Shown here piece by piece: positions 31,303-43,593 of a stretch of 64,000 nt of DNA. Source of the stretch: Vicia villosa. Its lineage: Eukaryota > Streptophyta > Magnoliopsida > Fabales > Fabaceae. Made by a program: the position numbers and the translations under genes. The stretch spans positions 121,411,183 to 121,475,182 of the forward strand of contig NC_081181.1 of NCBI RefSeq assembly GCF_029867415.1, in the 5' to 3' direction. Every line of letters begins with the position of its first letter. The stretch's first letter is position 1. The notes below the pieces were generated by a model. That model was given only the letters and a program-made list of their open reading frames with translations. It was not told the DNA's origin and did not search any database.

Positions 31303-32690
31303 ATGGACAAGGAAGAATGAGGGTTCTTGAATAGACCACCTATTCTTGATGGAACCAACTATGACTATTTGAAAGCTCGCATGGTGTCTTTCATTAAGTT
31401 TATAGACGACAAGGCCTGGGAACAATTGTCAACAGTTGGAGTCCTCCTGCTATTACAGACAAGGACAACAATGTTACTATCTAGGAGGAGGCAGATTGGG
31501 ATGAGAAATATGATATAGAAGCCATAGGAAACTCCAAACCATTGAATGCCTTATTCAATGGGATGGACAAGAACATCTTCAGACTGATCAATTGTTGTAC
31601 TATTGCCAAAGATGCTTGGGAAATCCTGAAGACTGCACATGAAGGAACCTCTAATGTAAAGATGTCAAGACTTCAACTTCTTACCACTAAGTTTGAGAAC
31701 TTAAGAATGAAAGAAGATGAGATTCTTCATGATTTTCACATGAATAGTATGGATATTGCTAATGGCTCTGGTGCACTTGGAGAGAAGATATCTGATACCA
31801 AGCTGGTCAGAAAAATTCTCATATCTCTACCTAAGAGGTTTGACATGAAGGTCACTGCTATTGAGGAAGCCCAATATATAAACACTATGAAGGAAAAGGA
31901 GAAGAGAAGAAGAGCTTAGCATTTGTGTCCAATGCTGAGAGTTTAGAAGACAAAGGTTAAAATATATTCGAAGATCTTGTGCTACTCAATAGACAATTCA
32001 ACAAGGTATTTAAAAAGATAGATTGGAATTCGAGACCAAATGTTAAGAACAAGTTTCTAGACATCAGAAAAAATCAAGATGCTGATAAAAAGTCCAAGGC
32101 TGGAGAGAAATTCTATCAAGGAAAAGGAGTATAGTTCCATAAGTATGAAGGATATGCTCACATAAAAGCTGAATGTCCTACATATATCAAGAGGCGGAGA
32201 GAGGGGATGTCTGTGTCATGGTCTGAAGATGAGTCTGATAGTGACACTGAAATTGCCAAGTATGTCATTGCCCTATCTGAGTCTCCAATGAAGAATCGGA
32301 TGGTGAAGGGCTGACTTTTGAGGATATTTCCAAAGCATACAAGGAATCATGCCTCAAGAGTATTAAAGTTGATCAAAACATTGAAGATCAGAAGAGGATT
32401 ATTGTTCAGCTCAAGAATGAGAAGATGAAGCAGTTGTCTATCATCTCTAAGCTGAAAGGAGAGGTTATATTGCTCATCTATAAATTGGACAATATGACTA
32501 AGTCTGTTAGAATGCTCAACAATAGCTCAAACGTGCTAGATAAGATTCTTAAAATTAGGAAGAATGTTGGTAACAACAAAGGGATTGGCTATACTCATCA
32601 AGGAAAGGCCAAAATTAAAGTAGCATAAGTAAAGTTTATTCCTACTAAAGGAAAACAGAAGATGTCAGATCAAAGGCCTCAACATCCTTA
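31303..32690 (+). pseudogene. gag: SIRE gag remnant
   Basis: Starts at ATG 31303 (MDKEE) with an early stop (TGA, sixth codon), then NRPPILDGTNYDYLKARM. After a frame change near 31440 it reads ITDKDNNVTI, a stop (TAG 31482-31484, probably from Trp), then EADWDEKYDIEAIGNSKPLN. The best open piece (31542-31919) carries the gag core (AWEILKTAHEGTSNVKMSRL, DTKLVRKILISLPKRFDMKV). The zinc knuckle near 32130-32180 has lost ligands: only HIKAEC keeps the family pattern, and two expected cysteines read Phe and Tyr. A coiled-coil-like tail follows to about 32690. It cannot give a functional protein. Confidence 0.85.
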
Positions 32691-32719
32691 GAAATATCAG
32701 AAGAAGAATCAAAGATGTA

Positions 32720-35700
32720 ACTAAGGAAGGTTAGATCACATAAAAGTTGTTAGCTACAGGTTGCATGGATATCCCAATATAGTTTTGCAGCACAGAAAGG
32801 AACAAACTGATGGTAAACCAAAGAAGAAGTGGACTCCCAAAAATGGTGTGATTGCTCTTATAGCACACACATCTCTTTAATCCTATACTAAATAAGATTG
32901 GTATTTTGATAGTGGGTGTTCTAAACACATGAAGATAATGCAGAAGTTCTTGGTAGATATCAAGCCTCGTTCTACCAATTATGTCACTCTCCGAGATGGA
33001 TCAAAAGGTGAAATAAAAGTTGTTGGTAAGTTGGACCATGCATGACAACAAGTCTTGACAATGTTTTGCTTGTTAAAAGGCTAATTTAAAACTTGATTAG
33101 CATTAGTCAACTATGTGACCAAGGTCTCAAAGTTGACTTTAACTAGTCTGAATGCCTTGTAACAAACGAGGGAGGTGAAGTCATCATGAAGGGAACCAGA
33201 TCCAAAGATAATTGCTATCTATGGAGTCCTCAAGAAACTGAATGCTTTTCAACTCGTTTAATGTCAAATGAGGATGAAGCTAAGGTATGGCATCAAAAGC
33301 TTGGACATCTCCATTTGAAAGGTACGAAGAAGGTCATATCCAATGAAGCTATCATAGGTATTCCCAGATTCAAGATTGATGAAGAAAATATCTGTGGTGA
33401 ATGTCAAATTGGGAAATAAACATGGATGTCCCATAAGAAGCTTCAACATCTGACTACCACTTCTAAGGTTCTTGAGTTACTTCACGTGGACTTAATAGGA
33501 CCTATGAAGGTTGAAAGTCTTGGAGGAAAGAAGTATGCCTATGTGGTTTTGGATGACTTCTCTAGATTCACCTGGGTGAGTTTCATCAGAGAGAAATCTG
33601 ATGTCTTTGAAGTCTTCAAAGAATGGTGTCAAAGGCTCCAAAGAGAGAAATGGTGCAATGTGGTCAGAATCAGAAGTGACCATGGGAAGGAATTTGAGAA
33701 CAACAAATTTGAAGAATTATGTTCTACTAAAGGGATTAGTCATGAGTTCTCATCACCTATCACTCCTCGACAAAATAGGGTGGTGGAATGCAAAAAAGGA
33801 CTATCCAAGAGTGTTATAGGGTCATACTTCATGCTAAGAAACTCCCATACTATGTTTGGGCTAAAGCCATGAACACTGCATGTTACATCCATAACAGAGT
33901 GGCTATCAGATCTGGAACTTCAGCTACTCTCTATGAATTAAGGAAATGGAAGAAGCCAACAGTGAAATACTTTCATGTGTTTGGGAGTAAATGCTACATC
34001 TAGCTGACCATGATCAGAGGAGGGAAATGGATCCTAAAAGTGATGAGAGAATATTTCTAAGGTACTCTATAAACAGTAGAGCATATAGAGTATTCAACAC
34101 AAAAATAAAATTGATGATGGAGTCAATAAATGTGGTGGTTGATTATTCACCAAGAGAAGATGTTGTTGCAGATGATCTTGGAACATTCTTCCCTATGGAT
34201 GATTCTGAAACATCTTCTCATGTTGAGAATGTCGAAATGTCCCATCCTTTAGATGTTGATGTTGCTGACTCAAGTGATAATGCATAATCTGCAGACGCTG
34301 AGAAAGTTGATAAAGGATCCTCTATCAGGATTCAGAAAGATCATCCTAAGGAGCTAATCATAGGAGATCTGAATAAAGGGGTAATCACCAGGTCAAGAGA
34401 AATTGTGTCAAACTCCTGATTTGTGTCAAAATTTGAACCAAAGAATGTCAAGGAAGCTCTAACTTATGAGTTCTGGATTAATTCTATGCAAGAGGAACTT
34501 GAACAGTTCAGGAGAAATGAATTTTAGGACCTGAAGGAACTAATGTCATTGGGACAAAATGGGTGTACAAGAACAAGTCAAATGAACAAGGTATTGTTAC
34601 CTGAAACAAATCCAAAGTTGTTGCTCAAGGATACACCAAGATTGAAAGAGTGGATTTAGATGAAACTTTTTCTTGTAGCTCGCATGGAATCTATCAGGTT
34701 GCTACTCGGGGTGGGATGTATTTTGAAGTTCAAGTTGTTCCAAATGGATGTTAAAAGTGCCTTTCTAAATGGCTACCTGAATGAAGAGGTGTGTGTTGAA
34801 CAACCTAAAGGATTTAGTGATCCTACCTTTCCAGATCATGTGTTCAAACTGAAGAAATCCTTGTATGGTTTGAAATAAGCTCCTAGAGCTTGGTATGAAA
34901 GGTTAACTGAGTTTTTAGTTCATCATGGATATAAGAAGGGTGGAATTGATAAAACCCTATTTGTCAAGGAAAAGGATGGAAAACTCATGGTAGCTCAAAT
35001 ATATGCGGATGGCATTGTCTTTGGTGGGATGTCGGATAAGATGGTCCAACATTTTGTCAAGCAGATGTAATCGGAGTTTGAGACGAGCTTGGTTGGCGAA
35101 TTAACCTACTTTCTTGGGTTACAAATCAAGGAGATGGAAGACTCTATTTTTCTTTGTCAAGAAAAATATGCAAAGACTATTGTGAAGAAGTTTGGATTGG
35201 AGAATTCCACTCACAAACAAACTCATGCTCCTACACACTTGAAGCTAACCAAGGATGAAAAGGGGGTTGGTGTTGATCAAAGTCTGTATAGAAACATGAT
35301 TGGTAGCCTTCTCTACCTTATTGCAAGCAGACCATACATTGCTTTTGTTGTTGGAGTATGTGCCAGGTATCAAGCAGAACTTGAAGTGATTCATCTCAAT
35401 CAAGTCAAAAGGATTCTGAAGTATGTGAATGGTACGTCCAATTATGGAATATTGTACTCACATAAATCGAACACTGAGTTATTGGGTTATTGTGATGCTG
35501 ATTGGGTTGGATGTGCTGATGAAAGAATGAGTACCTCTGGTGGATGTTTCTTTCTGGGAAATAATTTGATTTCATGGTTCAGCAAGAAACAGAATTATGT
35601 ATCGCTTTCTACAGCTGAAGCTAAGTATATAGCAGCAGGTAGCAGGTGCTCTCAACTTGTGTAGATGAAGCACATATTGTCTGAATACAATGTCACACAA

Positions 35701-35951
35701 GATGTTATGGCATTGTTCTGAGATAATCTAAGTGTTATCAATATCTCTAAGAATTCTATTCAACACAGTAGGACTAAGCATATTGACATCATGCATCATT
35801 TCATTAGAAACCTTGTTGAAGACAAAATCATAACTCTTGAGCATGTAAAAATGGAAAATCAGCTTGCTGATATTTTTACGAAGGCTTTGGATGCAGTTCA
35901 GTTTGAACAATTAAGAAGAAAACTGGGCGTCTGTGTGTGTGAGGAATTATA
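32720..35951 (+). pseudogene. pol: SIRE pol remnant: protease, integrase, RT, RNase H
   Basis: Order: protease with WYFDSGCSKHMK near 32900; GAG-pre-integrase (VWHQKLGHLHL, ICGECQIGK, 33186-33419); integrase core (LLHVDLIGPMK, RSDHGKEFENNKFEELC, 33426-33872), then a frame change and WAKAMNTACYIHNRVAI; RT (MDVKSAFLNGYLNEEV; then a stop in LYGLK*APRAW); RNase H (SLSTAEAKYIAAGS; RTKHIDIMHHFIRN), ending near 35951. The RT active site reads YADG instead of YADD, so a catalytic aspartate is gone. Stops at 34876-34878, 35067-35069 and 35662-35664 fit C-to-T or G-to-A decay of Gln and Trp codons. Confidence 0.9.
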
Positions 35952-36403
35952 GCAATTATTGACTAGGATGTAGTCAAGCACTAAAGGTAAAGAAGGAAGA
36001 TAAGATCACTATCTCTCTCCCAGTGAGACAAGAGAAGCTCCAATGAGAATTAAGATATCGTGTTATCATCAAGGGTATCCATATGATCCTGGAATTTCAA
36101 TGCAACTTGCTGGTGTTCGCCCAGGATGTGTTTATCATTGTAACTATATGCTAATGTTGTGTGTGGTTTCTTTTGGTTACTTATAAACCTTTCTTTGTCC
36201 TATTATGGTTAAAAAGGGGAGTAATATTATGTGTGCTTTTACACTAACCACTAACCATTACTTGAGGGGAGAAATTTTTTATCTCTGGCGTGTTGCTGAT
36301 CAGCTGCTGCAGTTGAAGGGGAGATCCTTTACAGGTTGAAAAAGAGCTGGATTAGCATGTGTGTAGGGATGTCAGACACATTTTTTTGACATCATACTGA
36401 TTG
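35952..36403 (+). other. SIRE 3' UTR, part before the Ogre solo LTR
   Basis: No ORF that I can support; purine-rich GGGGAG motifs (near 36215 and 36265) resemble spare polypurine tracts. It continues at 39653 after the insertion. Confidence 0.65.
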
Positions 36404-36408
36404 GTTGG
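36404..36408. repeat. Target-site duplication GTTGG (left copy)
   Basis: Repeated at 39648-39652 directly after the LTR end GAGTTACA. Confidence 0.88.
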
Positions 36409-39400
36409 TGTCATACCCCAAAATTTGCCCACTATATTTCAAGATAGTTGGGCTCAGATAGTCTCCACAGGCTCATACAATCTTTGGCTGAAGGCATGAT
36501 CACTTGTCTCCTAAGCAATTAACCCACAACTAGGGTTTTGCTTCTCTCCAAGTAAAATCAACTTCTGATGCCTCAAGTGGACTTCATAGCATCTCATATG
36601 ATTCAAAGCATCCTCATACCAAGTCTCAGGCCTCGATTTATAAGATTGCTCAAAAGAGGAAGTTACTAAATTAGGGTTTTAAGGTGAAAGTCAATTGAAC
36701 TTTGACTGATCATAACTCTCGCATGGTTCATCAAAAATTGCCCAACCAAATCCTATTCTCAAGGAAATTTCATTATCTACAACTTTGATGTTGGGTCCAA
36801 AGTCAAGAAATGCACCAGTTGAAAGATACAAGCTAATACATTATAGGTCCTTTTGAAAGTCAAAAAAAAGACATTTTTTCTCAAAGGATGGTAAATGAAC
36901 ATGGTAGACTCAATGAAGGTGAAACCAAAAGGATCTTTTAAAGGACTCTTGGAGCTTTCTAAAATGTACAAGAACACCTTCGTATGATAAAAAATGAGGG
37001 AGATATGATTGGTGCAAGTTGGTCGATTTTCAAGAAAAACATGAAAACCTAAATGGCAAAAATCAAACTTTTAAGTAATGGGCCATATGTTTTGGATTAG
37101 CCACGTGATTTTGAGACCATTCAAGGCCCAAGGACCATTTGATAAGTATTTTTTGATTTTTATTACATTTATTTTGATGTTATTTACTTAAAATCAATAT
37201 AAATCAAATAAAATCAAAATCAAATCATATAAAAAGCTTCCATTTATAAAATCATGTCCAAATGCATCCAACCAAGGCAAATCACACGTGAGAAAGTTGT
37301 GGAAAATAGAATGGAGATTGAAAAAAGAAAGTTTTCATACACATTCAAAACCAAATATTTTCTCAATCAAATCTCATGCTCTCTCTCTTTAATTTCTTGA
37401 CCTAATCTACCTCATATATATGCTCCATGATGCAGCCCTTGGATCCCACGAAAAAAACCCTAACCTTTTGTGCCTCAAAGTTTCAAAAATTAAAAAAAAA
37501 AACAACTTAAAATCTTGTTCTCACGCAAGCAGTCCCTTTCCCGACCAACTAATCATCTCAAGTTGTTCATCAGGTGCTAAAGTGCAGGTAAGAACCGAAG
37601 AACACGGCCCATGCTGTATAGTTACTCGCACCATGTTCATCATTTTTATTCAAGCTTTTTTAATTTTTGTACGCCATGAATTATTGCATGATAACATGAT
37701 TTGATTATATTAACGTGTTCCTATAGCTACTTAGAACAGATCTGAACCATTACATAGGGCTGGGAACGCAAGAAATTCAAACCACCATGGATGAGTTCGT
37801 GAGAGCTCTTAGTTCGTAACTGCACATACGCGCCTTTTAAGGCCAAAATAATTGCTCCAGTGAACTCAGGGCATGATTTTATGTAGGATTGGATCCTATT
37901 TGTTTTGGTTAATAGCGTTTTTATGCAGGTTTAATTGTTCCTGAGTTAGCCACGAAAAAGCCCTAAAAGACGTAGCAAACTCGAAGCTATTTCGTGGCAA
38001 ATTAATTTGCAGGTTTTTGAAGGGAAGAAAATGAAGGAGATGGAGGCGTGTCATCATGCAATAGGGCAGTCAAAAAGTCAGCGCGAGGGGTCCATTTGAT
38101 TAGCGTGTTTACTACCTATTTTTTTACGTTTGTTTGTTTGATGAGTTAACATCGTAGCAAAGTTGGTAACAAGGATATGCTGAGGACAAGGCAGACGTGG
38201 GTTCGATCCTCACGCTGGCCAAATTTCGCTTCTTATTTTTTAATAAGTGGCAACTCTAAGATCAGATGCACTCAGGTCCATAGGCAGCCTTGATGCACCT
38301 TCAGATCCAACCCTTGGATTTCCATGGACGAGGATCTAACGGATTAAGATGAAGAAACACCATAGGCGCATGGAGAAGAAAAGCAGGGGATCAGCCACCC
38401 TGTTTCCTTCATTGTTTATTTCTTTCTTTTTTATTATTTTGTTTGTTTTTGTTTACCTTCTTTTAATTTACCAACCAATAACCAAAAGATCACAAAAAAG
38501 ATTTTTTAAAACCTTTAGGATTTAAATCAATTAGTAAATTAGGACTTAATAATTTTTAAATATACACTTTAATTAATTTAATAAATTTAGTTTAGTTAAC
38601 TTTATTAAATAACATAATAATTAATTTATGATTTAATCAAGTAGTTTAATTTAATTTAATTTTCTAATTAACCATCAAATCATTTTAATCATTTCCGATT
38701 TCTTCTCTTACCTAAAATATCTCTTGTATGGCGCATGTTTTGTTTTATTGTTTTTATTATTAGAATGTACCTAGGTCAAAATGTAAATATCATAGTGAAC
38801 CTATTTACTTTCCCGCACTTTTAATTTCCGCATTTTTATATATTGTGTTAGATGTATGCTAATTAGGGCGTGTATGGCAAGACCGAATCAAATGTTAGCT
38901 CACTAAAAATACAAGATAAATTATAATCGAATCCAACACACTTGCACGCACTCACCCTTAGGGTACGCCCCTCCTTGGTTGCCTTCGATTAAAAGGTCGT
39001 GTCCCTCGAAAAGTAGAGGTATCCATTAGCAAAAGTCCCTCGATTAAGAATCATCGCAAAGATCATAAGTCCCTCGATGACCCACGATGTTGCCTACGAT
39101 GATATGATCTAGTCCCTCGAATGGTTGCCTACGAAGCGATGATTGTCCCTCCGAATATTGCTAAAGGTACCTCTACTTGTTGCCTTCAAACGACCTCGAT
39201 GACCCTTCGATGACCCGCACGTCCAATATAACAAGGATTTCCTACTTCTATATAGTATGGATGATCCTGGGAATCGTAAAAAGTATAGAAAAGGACCATG
39301 TAGTTAGGGTAGTGCTCTTAACCTGCCTAGCTCAATAAAAGAACATCTTTTCACTACTATTTCAAAAAAACTAAGGCTACGCATTTACGCTAAAGTCCTT

Positions 39401-39647
39401 ATGCTCCTTTCAAAACAAACAAACAAACATGAGCTAAGCAAGTTAAGAGCCCGTAGATAACTACGGATGAAAAGGGTGCTTGCACCTTCCCTTTTCATAA
39501 CTTACCCCCCGAGCCCGCTTTCTTTCAAACAAGGTCTTTTTCTGTACTTTTTACTTTCCTAACATTGGACAAAATAAAAGTCGGTGGCGACTCTTGCTCA
39601 CCGCAACATTGTTGCTTTATAAAATAAAGTCAGTTCACCGAGTTACA
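36409..39647 (+). mobile_element. Solo LTR of an Ogre/Tat-like element, with TSD
   Basis: Opens TGTCATACCCCAAAATTTGC and closes TCACCGAGTTACA, with GTTGG on both sides; TCGGTGGCGACTC lies near the end. It spans 3.24 kb with no primer site, polypurine tract or coding domain, so it looks like the product of LTR-LTR recombination. Inside are a tRNA-like segment (38153-38221) and CCCTCGA-type short repeats (about 38990-39210) as in other Ogre R/U5 regions. The 94-codon ORF at 37.4 kb is not supported. Confidence 0.87.
38153..38221 (+). other. tRNA-derived segment inside the Ogre solo LTR
   Basis: GTGGGTTCGATCCTCAC (38197-38213) forms a T-arm and matches a pol III B box. AGTTGGTAACAAGG upstream resembles an A box/D-arm, and the segment ends GCTGGCCA. 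The expected pairing of the 5' end with the acceptor end fails, so it is not an intact tRNA gene. Confidence 0.5.
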
Positions 39648-39652
39648 GTTGG

Positions 39653-39855
39653 GAAAGTGAATCGCTCAACAAATGTGTGCAGATTCCACTGGACAACTAA
39701 CATGTGTTGCATGTTTAATTTTTTCTGTTGCATCTCTGATTGTGGAACTATTGTTGTGTATTCTCTACAGGGCTGAGAATTCTTTGCGTGTTTGATTTAT
39801 TTTCAGACACTAGATTGATAAGTTCTTTTAGCCAAAATAAGCTAAAGGGGGATAT
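39653..39855 (+). other. SIRE 3' UTR, distal part and polypurine tract
   Basis: Continues the 3' UTR and ends CTAAAGGGGGATAT at 39842-39855, the polypurine tract before the 3' LTR. Confidence 0.8.
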
Positions 39856-40651
39856 TGTTAATTCTCTGTATTTTGATTGGCATTATGTTTGGTAAAACTA
39901 ACTTATGCGAACATGTTGGACAAGATGTTCCATTCACTTCAACTGAAGAAGATGTCAAGAAAGATATCCTAAGCAGGTTTTATTTGACATCGCGTCTGTT
40001 ATGGTATAGCTGGATCTATTGAAGTTGGCTGATGTACAGGTGCAAAATATTTTGGAATATTATGTAATCCTATGCGGCGCTTGATTTAAAGGATAAGAGT
40101 TTGTCTCTGTTTTTATGATATTTGATTAGTTACTAAATATGGAGAATATTTAGGAATCTAATATTTGGAGCCCTATCTTTATGGAGAAGATTGTGGAAGA
40201 TTTTTTGGAGTGCTCTACAGCAATTTAAAGCCCTAATCCAGCCCAGAAGATTGATATAAATAGCAAGCATCAAACCTATTATTTTGTGCGAACTTACATT
40301 GTAATTTGTGTTAGGGTTTGTGCAGTCTTGTCTATTGTAAGCCACTATAATATCATATTGATAAAATAGTTTGGTGTTTCCATCGAGTTGTAAGTTCTAT
40401 GTTTAGTCATAAGCTTTTAAGCATTGGATGACTATGTTTTAGAAGTGTGTCTTATAATATTTGTAATTGTTTTAAGGGGGATTTAAGGAGGGCATCATAC
40501 CTAGGTGAGTATTGTTGATACCAAACTGGGTGAATAATTACTCGTGTTCTTTAAAGTTTCTACACTGCACTTTTATACCTTGTCATTGTGTGTTTGAAAA
40601 ATGTTGTCTCGACATCCTTTAGGACATTTGTAATCTGAACTCAGAATTTCA
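39856..40651 (+). repeat. 3' LTR of the decayed SIRE element
   Basis: 796 bp, collinear with the 5' LTR except for the missing 150-bp segment. Confidence 0.9.
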
Positions 40652-40658
40652 TTTTGGT

Positions 40659-43593
40659 TGTTGTCTTTTTTAGTGGTGAAAATTTGATACAAATGCCATT
40701 GGATTGACTTGACTCATTATTTTAGCGAAAGTTTCCATCGCGCTTTATTGATTCAAAAGAACATAGTAAAAGAGAAAAATAAAATCTAAATAAGTTTTTC
40801 AAATCAAAACTAATAAAAACAAAGCATAGATCTTAGTTACGGGGGTTGATTATGCAAGGGGAATGTGTATCACCCCTCACATCTGTGGTACTCCACAGGA
40901 ACCTTTTTGAAAATCTGTGTAAAAAGAATTGTGTGCAAAATATGAAAAGAAAGTTTTTTAGTTTTTTTAGTTATGCTCGGAAAGACGCCGCATCTTGTGC
41001 TTACATTCCTCCTCAGTATAATGGAGAAGTCAGAACAATTGTAGTTCTACTCAAAAAGAAAATAATAATGGTTTGTTTTAGAAATGAAGAGACACTTTGT
41101 CAGCTTAGAGGAGAAAACTCAACTAACCATACTTGAACATGAGAACAAGTGGATTCTTTGCATCACAAGTGAAAGAAGGGCTCCAACTCGGATAAAAATC
41201 AACAAGTATTCCACTAACTCTTTCAAGTGGAAATAATAAACTATATCAATCAGTATTAAGGGACAATGGATTACATCTCCACCATAATAACTACTCATGC
41301 CTAATCCTTAAAATATTTTAAAAGAAAGAGCCAAAATGGCAAGAGGTTTGAAGTTTGAAAATAAAGAAGGTTTTTAAAAAAGAGAGAGGATTTTGAAAAT
41401 TTAAGAAGATGGGAGGAGATTAAGGGACTATGCTAAAGCATGAAGTAAAATCTAAGGACAAGAACAATCTAACCAACTAAGAAGCTAACACTTGACATAA
41501 AGCCAATATAAGCACTCCCTTCCTTTTGATTAACCTTAAAATATGGAAAATAAAGCATTTGAATAGAATAACTAGAGCTTCAAGATAATAATCCCATTTA
41601 AGCATTTACTCAAGAATCTTAATTTTGCCTCAGATGAAATTGTCTTAGATGAGCATACAAAGCTTTTATATCAAACAAGCAACCTGCATACAGACAAAAT
41701 TCCCAAATTCCTTGGAGCAAACTCCAAGGACTTCAAACAAAATAATAACAAGATAACACAAGATCCAGAGATCCCAGATGAATTAGTCTCAAATGAAAGT
41801 TCCATGGTCAAAGTCCTAATTCTAAGTCCAAAGGTCCAACTCCTTGCAAAGGATAGTATCCATAGTCCATAATCCAAAATTAAGTTTTTTTAGGATTTTC
41901 TCTTTATTGGGTATTTTACATAAATAAAGCAAAGCAAAATAAAGGCTCAAATGAGCAAAAGGAAAAAAGCACAAAAAATAAAATGCAATGAATAGTAAAT
42001 GATTAGTGTTACAATTAGTGTTACAATTATATGGTTAATGATTAGTGTTACAATTAGTATTTCAATTCGGGACAAATTTAGCGCTATGTTAAGCAATCTA
42101 AGTGAATTTATATAGAAGTTGCACCTATTGGAGGCCGGTCAATAGCAATTTATGTGATTAAGAACAAGTTAGAGAAATGATATATAGGATCATTCTCCTA
42201 AATCTTGTAACACATGTAAAAACAACAAACAACATGATCAAGACAAAGTCAATGAGCTTACAAGATCATTACATCCATCAAATCCTTCTTAGTACTTATG
42301 ACAAACTTATCATCAATCCAAAGTACTTAAAATGACCTCATGATCATTTTGAGGTAGATTTGAAATGATGAAAGTTCATCAATACCAATCCAATCCTAAT
42401 TGAGAAAGGATGAATCCTTAAGTCCAATTGATTAAAAGCAAAAGAAGAAAGAAATTAAGATGAAGGAGAAGGAGAATGAATCAACCACAAAACCACAAGT
42501 CCATATGAATTTCTCTTGGTCATTTGTGGGACTTCATCTTAATGATTCATTAGAGGAATGGTAAAATCATTACCTCCACACAATGAATGCATCAAGACAT
42601 GCACCCATGAGACAATAGAAAGAGAAATGAAGAGAAAGAGGAATCAGATCAAAAACTCTCACCAAATGGATCATCAAGTATTAAATCAAAAAAGGAATTT
42701 AAAACAATTTCTAAAATGATTTTAAAAGGAAAATAAGAACCAAAATTCAAATCAAACATCTAATCATCAAATAAATTCAAACTAAATATCACCACCGGCG
42801 AAAGACCATTATAGGATCATTTCCAAATTTTTTCAGAATTTTAAGACACTTAAAAAGATTTTTAAAATATTTATAACACAAGTAAAATGAGATAAAATAT
42901 TAAAAATATCAAATGATAAAATGAAAATATGAAAAAATATTCATAAGCCAAAAATAGTTCAAAGTATTTTTACTAAAAAATTTGACTTTCATTCACTCAA
43001 AACTCACTCAATTTGTACGTTTTATGTGCTAAACCACTTCTGGACACTTGATAGACTTGATTATAAGCAAAAACGCGTGTTAGTTTGGCTTAACAAAGAG
43101 TTTAGTTGATTCAAAAAATCTGATCATGGTGCAAACTTCAGCTCTAAGTAACCATGTTAAAAGCTACGTGGCAAGTAATTTAGGAGGCTTTATGGCATGA
43201 TTCTTTTTGCATTTGGAAGATTTTCCCTCAAGCTTTACAATATGCAAAGAAATTATGTATTTGGATACTTGATCAAAAAGTTATGTCTCTTCAAAGTTTG
43301 GAAAAACACACTAATTTTTGTACTTAAAAATTTCTAAGTTTAGAGCTTCAAAATGACCTATAATGTTTTGCAATCTTTCAAGGTCTCTCTCAATGATTTG
43401 GCTCTTGGTCCTTGAAGATGATTTGAAGGGAACATCAATAAGAGTTTATAGAAAAAAGAGGCACTAAAAATGTTGAAAATTAAACAAGTTATGGTCTATG
43501 GAAGTTGATGAAAAATATTGAAAACTCCATTGATGACCTATAATCTTTTGCAATATTTCATAATCTTACATTCCAAATTAACTTTTGAACCTT
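40659..43593 (-). mobile_element. Diverged Ogre-like LTR, truncated on the right
   Basis: The minus strand ends TTTTCACCACTAAAAAAG...GACAACA at 40659, with TCAATAAAGCGCGATGG just inside and a decayed CTAACACC-type landmark near 40850-40890 (plus strand AAGGGGAATGTGTATCACCC). The first 500 bp align in layout with the LTRs at 9510 and 18344. The other LTR end is not seen; a different gypsy LTR starts at 43594. The interior 41.1-43.5 kb is AT-rich and non-coding, with GACCTATAAT.TTTTGCAAT repeated near 43360 and 43535. Confidence 0.65.

Larger units (their letters stand above)
30292..40651 (+). mobile_element. Decayed SIRE-type Ty1/copia retrotransposon, complete with TSD
   Basis: LTRs begin TGTTAATTCTCT and end ATTTCA, an initiator-Met-type primer site follows the first, and AAAGGGGGATAT precedes the second. 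Gag and pol are both recognisable but full of stops and frameshifts. SIRE assignment rests on the gag opening (NRPPILDGTNYDYLKARM) and the long 3' UTR. A solo Ogre LTR sits in that 3' UTR. LTR divergence is clearly higher than in the SIRE at 49 kb, so it is older. Confidence 0.92.

Noticed and set aside
37420..37704. 94-codon ORF in the Ogre solo LTR
   Set aside because: No domain, starts in a low-complexity area, and lies within an LTR bounded by exact duplications.
38153..38221. Functional tRNA gene
   Set aside because: The T-arm is good but the acceptor stem and anticodon arm do not form; kept only as a tRNA-derived segment.
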